Assembly: GCA_003339415.1 (NCBI GenBank)
Contig: PDHQ01000372.1
Coordinates: 1 to 29,987 of the forward strand
DNA length: 29,987 nucleotides
Direction of reading: 5' to 3'
DNA from: Ophiocordyceps camponoti-saundersi (nom. inval.)
Lineage: Eukaryota; Ascomycota; Sordariomycetes; Hypocreales; Ophiocordycipitaceae
The position numbers were made by a program, and so were the translations under genes. Under the pieces are notes generated by a model. The model saw only the letters and a program-made list of their open reading frames with translations. It was not told the origin of the DNA and searched no databases. Below, piece after piece: positions 1 to 11,900 of this stretch. Each line of letters begins with the position of its first letter. The stretch's first letter is position 1.

Positions 1-780
1 ATAATATAATAAAATAATAATATAATAAAATAATAATATAATAAAAAAATAAAATAATAAAATAATAATATAATAATATAATGATATAATAAAATAATAA
101 AATAATAAAAAAATAAAATAATAAAATAATAATATAATAAAATAATAAAATAATAATATAATAAAATAATAATATAATAAAATAATAATATAATAAAAAA
201 ATAAAATAATAAAATAATAATATAATAATATAATAATATAATAAAATAATAATATAATAAAAAAATAAAATAATAAAATAATAAAATAATAAAATAATAA
301 AATAATAAAATAATAAAATAATAAAATAATAAAATAATAAAATAATAAAAAAATAGAAAAAAAAATAATAATATAATAATATAATAAAATAATAGAAAAA
401 TAAAAAAATAGAAAAAAAAAATAATAATATAATAATATAATAAAATAATAATATAATAAAATAAAAGAAAAATAAAAAAATAGAAAAATAAAATAATAAA
501 ATAATAAAATAATAATATAATAATATAATAAAATAATAGAAAAATAAAAAAATAGAAAAATAAAATAATAAGATAATAAAATAATAATATAATAATATAA
601 TAAAATAATAGAAAAATAAAAAAATAGAAAAATAAAATAATAAGATAATAAAATAATAAAATAATAAAATAATAAAATAATAAAAGAATAAAATAATAAA
701 AGAATAAGATAAAAGGATAATAAAATAATAATATAATAAAATAAAAAAATAATAATATAATAAAATAAAAGTAATAAAAA
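1..780. repeat. A/T-only low-complexity tandem array
   Basis: The plus strand is built from short ATA, AATA and AAAATAAT words with almost no G and no C. A period-8 stretch (AAAATAAT) is clear around 255-350, and elsewhere units of 5, 8 and 13 bp alternate. From about 355 a variant with 'tagaaaaa' insertions appears several times (for example 355, 397, 480, 540, 610), which suggests higher-order copying. No coding content is supported. The array continues off the left edge of the window. Confidence 0.85.
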
Positions 781-1672
781 AAGTAATAAAAAGAGTTATA
801 AAAAGGGTTATAAAAAGGGTTATAAAAAGGGTTATAAAAAGGGTTATAAATAAACTAATAAAAAAGCTAATAAGAAGGCTAATAGGAAAGCTAATAAGAA
901 GGCTAATAAGAAGGCTAATAAGAAGGCTAATAAGAAAGCTAATAAAAAAGCTAATAAGATTAAGAAAGGTAATAAAAAAAGTAATAAGAAGGGTAATAAA
1001 AAGGGTAATAAAAAGGGTAATAAGAAAGGTAATAAGAAGGGTAATAAGAAGGGTAATAAAAAGGCTAATAAGAAAGCTAATAAAAAGGCTAATAAGAAGG
1101 CTAATAAAAAAACTAATAAAAGGGCTAATAAGATTAAGAGAGCTAATAAAAAAGGTAATAAAAAAGGTAAAAAAAAAGTAATAAAAAAGGTAATAAAAAG
1201 GGTAATAAGAAGGGTAATAAGAAAGGTAATAAAAAGAGTAATAAGAAGAGTAATAAGAAGAGTAATAAAAAGAGTAATAAAAAGAGTAATAAAAAGAGTA
1301 ATAAAAAGAGTAATAAAAAGAGTAATAAAAAGAGTAGTAAAAAGAGTAATAAAAAGAGTAATAAAAAGAGTAATAAAAAGAGTAATAAAAGGAGTAATAA
1401 AAAGAGTAATAAAAAAAGTAATAAAAAGGGTAAGAAGAAGGATAATAGAAATAATAAAAATACTAATAAAAATATTAATAAAAATATTAATAAAAATATT
1501 AATAAAAATATTAATAAAAATATTAATAAAAATATTAATAAAAATATTAATAAAAATATTAATAAAAATACTAATATAAATACTAATATAAATACTAATA
1601 AAAATACTAATATAAATACTAATATAAATACTAATAAAAATACTAATAAAAATACTAATAAAAAATATTAAT
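781..1672 (+). repeat. 12-bp minisatellite with ordered variant blocks
   Basis: The repeat unit is 12 bp of the form AATAARAARNNT and runs about 74 units. Variants are grouped: GGGTTATAAAAA at 805-850, units with GCT at about 860-960 and 1060-1140, GGT units at 960-1060 and 1150-1230, AGT units at 1230-1430, then ATT and ACT units at 1450-1665. A one-base loss near 1180 shifts the phase. Because 12 is a multiple of 3, the frame starting at 854 stays open to the TAA at 1577-1579 (about 241 codons, Lys/Asn/Ile-rich), but it has no ATG and no normal codon use. I read it as a satellite and not a gene. The plus strand is strongly purine-biased. Confidence 0.85.
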
Positions 1673-2215
1673 AAAGGTTTAAAAAAATATTTATTTAATT
1701 AGAAAAACTTAGATTAAACTAAGTAAAAAAACTAGCTAAATAAATATAAATAGTAAGTATTTAATCCTCTTCCTTACCTTCCTTATACTTTTTTTTAAGT
1801 AAGCTTAAATTTTTATTTTAGCTTTTAAGTAAAATAAGCTTTTTTATTATTTTTAAATTAAGTTAATTTTAGCTTTTAATTATTATATTAGCGCTAATTA
1901 AAAAAGCGCTTTTTCTTAAAGTAAAAATAGCGGTAATTAATAAATAATATTATATTAAAATAGCTAAATAGGGAATTTAGCTTTTTACTACTTTTAATAT
2001 TTAAAAATATTATTTTAAAAATTATTAGTAAGTTAAATAAAAGAGGGAAAAATTAAAAAATATTAATACTTACTTTTTTCTTTATATAAAACTTTAAAAA
2101 ATAAAAAATAAACTCTTCTAAGCTATTTTCTTTATTTAAATTAATAAAAAAGTTATTAGAATAATTAAAATTAGCTTAGCTAGGGGCTTTTAAAAAAGTA
2201 TTATTTTTATAAAAA
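1673..2215. other. AT-rich spacer without identifiable gene
   Basis: This stretch holds A/T-rich sequence with repeated AAGCTTAAA and TAGCTTT words and no long coherent frame in the readings I tried. It separates the minisatellite from the LTR element. I see no promoter or RNA gene in it. Confidence 0.5.
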
Positions 2216-2417
2216 ATTAGTTTATAACTAATTATAGCTAGATAAGGGGGATTATAGCGGATATATTTAGGTTTTCTCGATAACGCTTAGTTATCGCGCG
2301 GGGTATATAGCTAGCTCGGGAAGGGGGCTTCTCTCCCTTCTCCTTCCTCTTTTCGATAACTTTAATTATAACTTTACTTTAGCTTACTTCTATAATCGCC
2401 TTAGTAAAACCTTTATA
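2216..2417 (+). repeat. 5' LTR of the compact LTR element
   Basis: This copy aligns base for base with 3781-3982 with no gaps. I count ten differences in 202 positions and all are transitions (C/T or G/A), as RIP would produce. It contains the CpG-rich core 'cgcttagttatcgcgcgggg' and a pyrimidine run 'cttctctcccttctccttcc'. The left boundary is set where identity with the 3' copy stops (2215 is A, 3780 is G). Confidence 0.8.
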
Positions 2418-3240
2418 TTAATTAAAGCTCCTCTTACCGCTAACTAAACGTAAAAGTAAGATCTTAGTATAGAACGCTATTAAATTTTACCTATACTAAA
2501 GCTACTCTTAGCTTATTCCGGCCTAAACTCTTAGCTAGCTACTATATATATTAAATTTACGATCGACGGAGCTATAATTAGGAAGCTTAAGTCCTAGTTC
2601 TACTATATCTTTTCTTATCTTAGCACCTTTTAGTAAACGTTCCTTTCGTATATTATTATAGCTATAGATTTTTCTTACTAGCTTAAAGCCTTTTTAGCGT
2701 ACGTCTCCGAGCTTCTTAAGGAGAGTTATAAAAAGCGCCGAGTAGGTCTTTCCTTAGTTAGGATATATTAGGGGCTATTAAAGCCCTTTAGAGAATACGT
2801 TACGAGGTAAGAATATACCCTCTTCGAGGCTAAACTATTATATTAGTCTAACTATGCTAGGATTATTTTACTTTTATCTAGGCTACGTAAAAAGCTATAA
2901 GAGCGCTTAGATCGTAAAAACTAGCTTACGATATACGCGGCCTTTATTAGCTTTTTTTAGGGCTTTAATAAAGTATTTAGTTCTAGGAATATTCCTAATA
3001 TACTAGTTAATTTGCCGCCCCCCTTTTTTACTAACTCGATAAATATCGCGTTTATATAATCTTATTTTAGTATTATTAAGCGCTAGCGTTACTATTAGTA
3101 TAATTAGATTAGTTATTTTAAGCGTAACTATCTAAAGCTTCGTAAGTAAATAGGGATATTAGAGTTAGGGCTTTTTATAAGCGGAGCGGGGTAATTAGAG
3201 GTAAATCTAAAATATTTTAATTAGGGGGATAATAAGTAAA
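2418..3240 (+). pseudogene. Gag ghost with CCHC zinc-knuckle spacing
   Basis: Reading codons from 2418 gives a long frame whose stops are all TAA or TAG, at sites where Gln or Trp would fit. It includes a capsid-like stretch at 2853-2960 (YARIILLLSRLRKKL then ERLDRKN). At 3090-3131 the codons TAC-x2-TAT-x4-TAT-x4-TAT give Tyr at the exact CX2CX4HX4C positions of a retroviral-type zinc knuckle. RIP turns TGC/TGT and CAT into TAC/TAT, so Cys and His would both read as Tyr. The surrounding residues (R before, K and R within) suit a nucleocapsid. Known: the knuckle binds retroelement RNA. Inferred: the original was a Gag protein. No ATG start can be placed, and the frame degrades after about 3240. 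Confidence 0.6.
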
Positions 3241-3780
3241 AAGGGATAGGTATATATTAGATATTATAGCTTAGGTAATTTCTAGCTTTATTACGTTACC
3301 TTATATAAAGATAGTCCGCGCGTAGCTTAGGCGCGTAAATTTATTAGTAAGTACGTACTATAGTTATATTACGCCTTAGCTTATAAACTAGCGCTAGTAG
3401 TATATAGCGATAAATATATAGCTAGCTTTATTATTTACCGTAATTAGGTTATTCTCTAAGCTTCCTGTAACTAGCACGGTATTACTTAATCCTATATACT
3501 AGCTATATAAGTAAGTTTTATTACTAATATATAAGTTTATTAATTCTTACCTTAAGTAATATTATAATTCTAAGCTTATTAGAATCTTCCTTATAGGGAT
3601 CGGGGTTTAATTCCCTAAGCTATAAGGGAGCCCTTCCGCCCTCTTATCCTTATCTCTACGGAGGCTATTAGGCTATCGGCTAGGGACTATATAGAGTATC
3701 TCGCTAGCGTAATAGTACGTAACTTTTCCGTCCTACGCTCCTATTTCCTCGGCTAGCTTAAGGAGGGGGCTATATAAAGG

Positions 3781-3982
3781 ATTAGTTTATAACTAATTAT
3801 AGCTAGATAGGGGGGATTATAGCGGATATATTTAGGTTTTCCCGATAACGCTTAGTTATCGCGCGGGGTATATAGCTAGCTTAGGAAGGAGGCTTCTCTC
3901 CTTTCTCCTTCCTCTCTTCGATAGCTTTAATTATAACTTTACTTTAGCTTACTTCTATAGTCGCCTTAGTAAGACCTTTATA
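3781..3982 (+). repeat. 3' LTR of the compact LTR element
   Basis: This is the second 202-bp copy of 2216-2417, differing only by transitions. It is preceded by the purine run at 3760-3769 and followed by A/T-rich flanking DNA with no similarity to the interior. The right boundary is set at the shared 'ctttata', after which the two copies diverge. Confidence 0.8.
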
Positions 3983-6535
3983 ATTTTTTTAATTTACTTC
4001 CTTTTTTAGCTTAAAATAATATTAGTAAAAATAAATAAAGGAAAAATAAATAAAGGAAAAAATAACTTACTTAAAATACTTAATTTTAAACTAATTTAAA
4101 ATATTCTTTTTAAAGCTAAAATAAAAAGCTAAAAGCTAATTTTCTTAAGAATAAATAAGTTTAAGCTTTAAGTTAAATATTATATTAAATAAGTATAATA
4201 AATAACCCTTATAATTAATATAAGTTAGTTTTTCTAAAAAATACTTTTTTAGCTTATTTTTCCTTTATAAAATACTTAAAAGAAAAAAGTTATAATAGTT
4301 TAACTAGGAAAATAATTAGTAAAAATAATAAAAAAAATATAAAAAAAACTTATTAATCTTAAAGCTAGATTTATATATTAAGCCTTAATTTCGTAATTTA
4401 TAAATAAGGAATTTAGCTTTTTATAAATTATATAAATATAAAATAAAGCTTTTAAAGCTATAATATAAAATTAACTTTAAAGCTTTATAAAAGGCTTTAA
4501 AAAAATCCTTAAAAGTTATTTTAAATTAGTAAAAGTATCCTATTTAGCGTTATTTATAGCGTTTTTTTTTAATTTTTTATTTACTATATTATTTATAATA
4601 TAAAGAATTGCTAGCTTAAGCTAAAGTATTATTTTTAATATATAAAAGGTTAAATTCTAGCAGGTAGCGTTATCTAAAGAATATTAGTTAAAAAATTAAA
4701 ATAATAATATTAATAAATAATAAAAAAAAATACTTACTTAAAGGATTTTTTCTTTTTTTAATTTTTAAAAAATAATACTTTAGTTTTTTCCTCTTTTTAA
4801 CCTTTTTTTAAAAAGTTTTTTTAACTTTATATTATATTTTAAAATAATAATAACTTGTTAAAGCTAGTTAAAAAGCGCTAAAAATAATTAGTTATATAAA
4901 TAAATAAATTAAAAAAATACTAATTAGAAAAATTTATATCTTTTATTTATATTTCTATATTTTCCGTTTTTAAAGCTATTATTTTAAAATTAATATAATT
5001 AAATAAAATAACGTTATTTAAAGCTAATAATAAAAAGGCTTTTAGTATATCTTAAGCTATAAGGTTAATAATATATGTTATATAGCGTAAATCTTCTTTA
5101 AAAGCCTTTTAAAAAAGGCTAAAATAAGCCTTTTTATAAGAGGCTATAAAGGTATTATTATTACTTATATTATCCCTTATAAAGCTAGTAAAAAATTAGC
5201 TAAAAGCTTTATAAAAAGTAATAAATAATAATAAAATAACTTACTTAAAAATTATTAAATAATTTAAAGCTAAATAAAAGCTTAAAGTAAAAAAGGCTTC
5301 CTAAAAAATATAAACGCTTATATAGCGTTTAGATAATTTATAAAAGCTTATTTTATTTAATTAATAAAATAGTTAAAAAAAGAAAAATAATAATAAATAA
5401 ACTTATTAATAAGGTAATAATTTAATATAAAATCCGAAAAAATATATATATAAATAATTCTAATATATACTACTTAAGCGTTTAAAGTTTAGATATTAAA
5501 TATTAAGTTAAAAACCTTTAAATCTTTAATATACTTCTTTAATTTACTATTAAGTAAATTAAGCCTTTTTTAAATTTATTACTTAAAAGCTTTTTAAGCT
5601 TTAATAAGTAAATTTTAAAATAAGCTTATATAAAGAAGTTAGTAATATAAGTTAAAAAAAAATTAAAAACTTTAAAAAGGGTTAAAAAGGGTTAAAAAAA
5701 GTAAATAAAATAAAGGAAAATAAATAATTTATAAGTTATAAAAGCTTAAAAGCTTTAAAAAAAAGCTAAGCTAATAGCGTTAAAAAAATATTATTACTAA
5801 TTAGAAAGGATAAAATCCTTTTATAAGCCTTAGTTAAATTAAACTTTAAACATTATTTTTTAGCTTAAAATTCCTTAAAGAAGTTTAGTTTCTCTCCCTA
5901 AAGCTTTAAATTAAATAAAAAATTAATAATAAATAAAAAAATAAATAAATAAAAATTTACTTCTCTTTCTTTTTTATTTTTTACTTTTTTTATTAAAAGC
6001 TATACTTTTATAATAATATTCGTAATATATACCTTTTTAAGTTTATATAAATTTTTAAATTAATTATATATTTAAAAATCTTATTATAGCTATAATAAAT
6101 AGTTAATAAAAAGAAAAAAAATAAAATAAAATAAAAATACTTATATTATATAAGTATATAAAACTCGGCGCTATTATTATAAATTAATAAGTAAAAGCTT
6201 TTTTATAAAAAGCTTATATTAAAAAATATAAAGCTTAAAGCTTAAATTAAGCTTTAACTTAAAGTCTTCCTAATTATATATTAATACTAAAAAATCAATT
6301 TTAAATATATTTTTTATAAGTTTTTTCCTTTTTTTTTATTTTAAAATTATTAGTATTTTTTTTACTAATTTTACTATTTTTTATTACTTTTTTTACCTCT
6401 TTTTTTCGGTAATAAATAAAGCTTAAGAATTAAAGCTTAAAGTAAGCTATAAAGAATATTTAAAAAATAAAAAAGCCTTTTTAGGCCTAGCTTTAAAAGG
6501 CCTAGCTTTTATAATTTTAAAACTTTCTAAAAACT
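3983..6535. other. AT-rich degraded DNA, no gene seen
   Basis: About 2.5 kb with long A and T runs, repeated AAGCTTTA/TAAAGCTT words, and near-absence of CpA and TpG. No coherent frame, terminal repeat or tandem array stands out. It is probably transposon remains mutated past recognition. Confidence 0.5.
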
Positions 6536-6735
6536 TAGAAGCGTAGGAAGCAGAGGCTTTAGTAAGCGCGTATAAGGCAGATATAGCGAGAAAAGTCACG
6601 TAACTAAGAAAATTAAAAAGAAGAGAAGAAGAGGTTATAAATAGTGCTTTTTTTATATAATTTAGATAAGAAATAAAGTAGAAATTATTAAAGAAAAGAA
6701 AGAGAAAAGAAAGAGAAAGTTAAAGGGGAAATTTT
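6536..6735. other. Short segment retaining CpA/TpG
   Basis: Between about 6540 and 6660 the sequence keeps several CA and TG dinucleotides (agcagagg, ggcagata, gtcacgta, atagtgct) and is less A/T-rich than its flanks. It is followed by a purine-rich run (aaagaaaagaaagagaaaag) up to the first ~370-bp repeat. I see no gene. It may be younger or less mutated DNA, or the unmutated edge of an insertion. Confidence 0.35.
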
Positions 6736-7107
6736 TATACTTTATACTACTAGAGCGTAGGAAATTTAGTATATAAGGTAAGTAGCTAGGAAGCGCGGAA
6801 AATTCTAGTATTTCTTAATATTTTTAGGATTTTCTATAAGTACCCTAAGTTATTTTTTTATAATAGTAAAAAGTAGTAATATTAGTAAAAGTATATTTCC
6901 TAGTATTTTTAAAATATTATAAGCTAATATAAGATTTTATACTTTTCCTTTTTAGAAATAAGTAGAAAAAACGCCTTACTTACTTAAAATAAATAAGCTT
7001 ACTTTTTCCTAACTTATAACTTTTAAAAGAATTTATAAATAATTTTTTATAAAATACCGATAATTATAAGATATTTAAAATAATTAAAAAGGCTTATTTT
7101 CTTAAGT
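6736..7107 (+). repeat. ~370-bp direct repeat, copy A
   Basis: Aligns with 7438-7806 along its whole length. The copies share 'ggtagctaggaagcgcggga'-like sequence early on, 'tttctataagtacc', a long match around 'aaaatattataagctaatataag', 'tacttttcctttttagaaat', and the end 'aaaaaggcttatttt'. They differ mostly by transitions, plus a few indels that shift the offset from 702 to 699 bp. This could be an LTR or one unit of a dispersed repeat. No terminal motif allows a firm choice. Confidence 0.75.
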
Positions 7108-7437
7108 ATATAATAAAACTATTAAAGGAAAGATTTAATATAAATTTAATTAATAATAAGAATAATTAAGGTAAAAGTTTAGAAAAAAATATAAGTACCT
7201 TAATAAGCTAAAAATATTTTTTAATTAGGAAAATCTTATAATAATATATTTTATTAATATTAAAATAATTAATATAAATTTTAAAATAAATATTATAACT
7301 ATTAGAAGCTAAATAAAAATAATTTAAAAGTTTTAATAGGTATATATTTAACTAAGATATATTATAGAATTTTAAAAAGTATTTTGTCTTTTTTTTCTAC
7401 TAATAATTTCTTATAAAGAAGTGAAAAGGAAAAAGAC
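7108..7437. other. AT-rich DNA between the two ~370-bp repeats
   Basis: About 330 bp of A/T-rich sequence between copies A and B, too short for a retrotransposon interior and with no coherent frame. I saw no similarity to the left flank of copy A beyond low complexity. Confidence 0.4.
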
Positions 7438-7806
7438 TATACTTTTTACCGCTAAAACGTAAGAAATTCTATATATAAGGTAGGTAGCTAGGAAGCGCGG
7501 GAGCTTTAGTATTCTTTAGTATTTTTAAGACTTTCTATAAGTACCTTAGTTATTTTTTTATAGCGGTAGAAAATAATAATATTAGTAAAAGTATATTTCT
7601 TAGTATTTCTAAAATATTATAAGCTAATATAAGGTTTTATACTTTTCCTTTTTAGAAATAAGTAGAAAAACGCTCTACTTACTAAAAATAAATAAGCTTA
7701 CTTTTTCCTAACTTATAACTTTTTAAGGAATCTATATATAATTTTTTATAAAATATAGATAATTATAAAGTACTTAAAATAATTAAAAAGGCTTATTTTC
7801 CTAAGT
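7438..7806 (+). repeat. ~370-bp direct repeat, copy B
   Basis: Second copy of 6736-7107 in the same orientation. It retains slightly more G and C in places (agcgcgggagc, tagcggtaga), which suggests the two copies were mutated independently. Boundaries are approximate: left at 'tatac' (7438) and right at 'cctaagt' (7800-7806). Confidence 0.75.
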
Positions 7807-8840
7807 TAATATTTATAATATTTTAAATATAGTATTTTTAATAATTTTAAAAAAATATTAAAAAGTTAAAAAAAATAAAAATATAATATTATAAAAATAA
7901 GCTATATATATTTTTAAAACTTAAGATTCTTATTAAATTTATATAATTATAATTAATTATAGTATTTTTATAAAAATATACTTTTCTAAATAAATAAAAA
8001 AATAATATAAAAAATAAGTAAAATATTTTTTAAGGTTTTTATAATATAAAAATAATATAGTTTTTTTTTCTTATTTTTCCTTATTTGTAAGCTTATTAAT
8101 TAGTAAGATACTAAAATTATTACTTTTTATATAAAGCTTTACTAAGATTTTATAATAAGAAAAGAAGCTTAGTTTTTTAAAAAGTAAAAAAAGTATGTTT
8201 TATTTTATTTCTAGCTTATTAGGATAGCTATAATATTAAGCTTTTTATATAAGATTCTTTATTTTAGGAAGTTTTTTCTATATTTTTTTTTATATTTTTA
8301 TCCCTTATATTTATAAGTTAATTTTAATATTAGCTTTCTAAGGGCTTAGTATAGCGTAGGAGTTTTAAGTATTTTTAAAAAATATTAAATAAATTTTAAA
8401 AAATATAAAAAAAAACCTTTTACTAAAAAGGTTTTTTTATATAAGCTTAATAGTTATCTTATATAGCCTTTTTCTTAGCTTTATATAATATATTTAGTTT
8501 ATATATAGTAAAATTACTAATATTTTTATTTTTCTTTAATAAATTTTTTAAAAGTAAAAATAAAAATATAGAAAAATAATAAAAATAAATATTATACTTT
8601 TAATATATAAAAATATATATAGTACTTTATATTTATTTATTTATTTTTTTTATATTTTTATTAATTTTTTTAAGATATAATTTTATTTTTCTTTTAATAT
8701 TAATAACTTTCTTCTTTTTAAAGTTTTATAAGCTTTATATATTATTTTTAATAAAAAAATTATATTTCTATTTTTAGAAAAAATTATTAAAAATCATATA
8801 TAATTTTTTTAAAAAATTACTTATAATATAATTTTTTTTA
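7807..8840. other. Very AT-rich spacer
   Basis: About 1 kb dominated by A and T homopolymer runs and AATAT words. It includes a possible weak hairpin at 8400-8445 (aaaaaccttttactaaaaaggttttt). I see no gene, array or terminal repeat in it. Confidence 0.45.
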
Positions 8841-8850
8841 TATAATTTAA

Positions 8851-8940
8851 ATCACAGTTAAAAAAATCACTTATAAGTGATTTAAATCACGAAAAAAAAA
8901 TCATGAAAAATCACTTATATAATTACTTATAAGTAGTTTT
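8851..8940. repeat. TCAC-rich palindromic island
   Basis: A perfect 20-bp palindrome lies at 8864-8883 (centre CTTATAAG, arms AAATCA/TGATTT). The motif ATCAC or ATCAT occurs five times between 8850 and 8915, and ACTTATAAGT recurs near 8924-8935. These keep CpA and TpG in a region that otherwise has almost none. No ORF is present. It could be a transposon end or binding-site cluster; the function is unknown. Confidence 0.6.
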
Positions 8941-11900
8941 TTCCTAACTCTAACTTTAAGTACCGCTTTTTAAGTTTATTAAGCAGCTTCGCGAGGATTA
9001 TATATAATAATAAGGTAATAAATTATAAGTACGCTTAAGTAATATTTTATATCGCTAAAGTTGTACTTTACTTAAGGAAAGTTAATACTAATATTAAGAT
9101 AAGTTATTAGCTAACTTTTTAAATTATTTTAGATTAGGTTAAAATAAACTTCTTCCCTTAGTTACTATACCTTATAATAATAAGTTATAACTTTTTATAT
9201 AAGTATATTATTTTTCCCTTTATTTCCTATATTATATATATATATAGAAGATATAATATATATTATATTTCTTAGTATTAAACTTTTTAAATATAAAAAC
9301 CCCTTTTCTAATAAGTTTATCTATCTCCTCCTAATTAGATACCTTAAATAGGTCGCTTAATATTATAATCTTATTAGCTATATAAAGTTAGATCGCTAAT
9401 TTATAATTCTTAGACTTTTTTTATATTACGTAAAAGGTTTTATATAACTTACGTAATAATAATAGAATTTCGAATTTAACTCTTTTTTATATCTTTTTAA
9501 TATAACTTTAGTTATTATTTATATTAGTTATAATACTTATTATAGTTAATAATATAGTTATTACTAAGTTATTATTATTATAGTAAAGGACTTATATAAG
9601 CTTTATATTAGCCTTATATAGATATATTATATCTTATCTTTTATTACTTTAGTTCTCTAAGGTAGTAATATATTTATAAGAATAGTTTATTATATTTAAG
9701 TTTTCGTAATATAGTTTAATATATATAAATCGGAAATTCTAAAGCCTTTATATTATATTAATTATTATATTATATTTATCGATACCGGCTAAAGTAAATA
9801 AACCTTTTTAGCTATCTTTTTCTCTCTATACCTTAACTTTACTTTAAAGGGGGAGGTTAAGTAAGGGCGTAATATTTAGTTTATTATAAGTATAAAAAGC
9901 TAAGGCTAATTATCGCTTAGTAATATATACCCTGAAATCCTTTATAGCTTTCTTTATAATATTAGCCTTTTATATTATTATTTAAGATAAAAGCGAGTCT
10001 TAGTTAATTCTAAAGTATATTTTAAATATAAAAAGAGTTAGTATAAGGCTATCTAGTCTTATAATATTATTTATAGCTTTAATAGCTATTTAAGATCGAT
10101 TATTTTAAGGTTAAGGTTCTTAACTTATTATAAGAAATATTAAATATATATTAAAGGAGGGAATAAGATTACTTAACTTTCCTAATTAACTAATATACTT
10201 TTACTAAGACTTAGATATATAATATATTTATAAACTAAGCGTTTAAGCGAAACTCTTATAACGAAAAATTAGTTTTAGCGTTATATTAAATAATATTAGG
10301 TAATTTAAAGTATATATTAATTTAATACGATTTAAATACTTCTTAGGTATATTTTATAAAAAGTAATAGGAGGAATTTAGCGCTTTAAAACGCTATTATA
10401 ATATTAATTACGTAAAGTACTAGTTTTAAGAGAAGGTAGAGAATATTAATAATAACCTTATAGTTAAGGTCCTAATTATCTTAAAGTCTAAACTTAAAAC
10501 GCTAAAATATAAGGCTATAAACTTAGTAATAGTAATAAAACTTAGTAATAGCTTTAATCTTTTCTAAAAGTATATTATTATTAGCTTACTATAATAGTTA
10601 GTATAACCTTAATATTATAAAGTATTTAAAATAATAATAGATAATTTAAAGTTATATTTTAGTAAAGTATATAATTTTTACTTTTTTAGGGCGAATATAA
10701 AACTAAAAATACCTTTATTTATATATTATTAAAACTATAATACCTTTTCTTATAATCCTATCTTTTATATTTTAAAAAATAAATATTTAGTTTATCTATA
10801 TCTCTTAAGTATAAGAGGAAAGGTATAAGTATATTAATAATATAAAAAGTAATATTACTAATTAATATTTTCATTACGGTTAATCTTATAAAAATTTAAG
10901 GTAAACTTAATTTAAATTAAATTATTATTTTACTTACTTTTAAAGTATTTATTATAATAGTTAAATTAGACCTTTTTAAGGCTTAGAACTTATCTTAGCT
11001 ATTAATATACTTACTACCCTTATATTAATAAGGATTCCTTAATATTATATATTTAAATACTTCCTATTTAGGAAAAACTAAAAGGAGAAGCCTTTACTAT
11101 CTTATTCTTACGAAAGGTTATGATTAGTTATTAAAAAAAAGAATATAAACTAGTAAAAGGCTTATCTTATTAGCTTATCTTTATCTTCCTCGGGTTCCGA
11201 TTTATTCGAAGTATTCTAATAATCGCTTTCTTCTTCGCTCTTAAAATTAGCTAAGAAAGTAAAAAACTTCTTTTTCGGAAAGCTTTTAAATTTTAAAGTA
11301 TATTTAAATTATTCCCTAGCTATCTTTCTTTCTTATTTTATATAATATATTAACTAATATCTTTATTTATTATAAATAAAGTATTTCTTTTATAATATAT
11401 TAAGCTAAGTTTATTTTTATATAAGTTTAATACCGAGTTTATATAAGCTTTTAGTTTTAATATTTAAGTATATTTTATTAAGGTAATATATTACTTTATT
11501 AATAATATCTTTTATAATAAACTAATATAATAATATATAAGCGAGGTATATTTTAAGTAAGGATTATAGCTTTACTTAAAGTATTTTAACCTTAGTTATA
11601 AGCTTAAAAAAGTATAGTTTAGCTTTAGTATACCTCGGTATATATATATTATCGCGGTACGGAGAGGAAGATTACCCTTATATTAAGGACTAAGTGCTTT
11701 TTAGTAAAGGCGTAATTTTTCGAAAAGCTTTTATAATACCTTATATAAAGTTAATTTTAGATTATTTTATTATATTATATAGAAAGTAATTATAATCTAA
11801 TCGGTATAATAATAATTATAATTTACTTTAATATTAAAATACTTTTTTAAGTTAAAAATATATATTAGTAAATATATTATTTTAATTAATATATTATATA

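Larger units (their letters stand above)
2216..3982 (+). mobile_element. Compact LTR retrotransposon relic (Gag-only)
   Basis: Two direct repeats of 202 bp bound a 1363-bp interior. The interior carries a Gag-like ghost with a zinc knuckle but leaves no room for protease, reverse transcriptase or integrase, so the element was non-autonomous or suffered an internal deletion before mutation. A purine run at 3760-3769 (aaggaggggg) lies 11 bases before the 3' LTR and may be the polypurine tract. No convincing target-site duplication or tRNA primer site remains. TG/CA termini would be expected to have become TA/TA, and the repeats do end in TATA. Orientation is taken from the Gag frame. Confidence 0.75.

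Noticed and set aside
854..1579. 241-codon open frame in the minisatellite as a Lys/Asn-rich gene
   Set aside because: No ATG, no ribosome or promoter context, and a second frame is open over the same part. The openness follows from a 12-bp unit lacking stops in those phases.
2216..3982. Target-site duplication around the compact LTR element
   Set aside because: The flanks are A-runs on the left and T-runs on the right, and no 4-6 bp match could be fixed with confidence.
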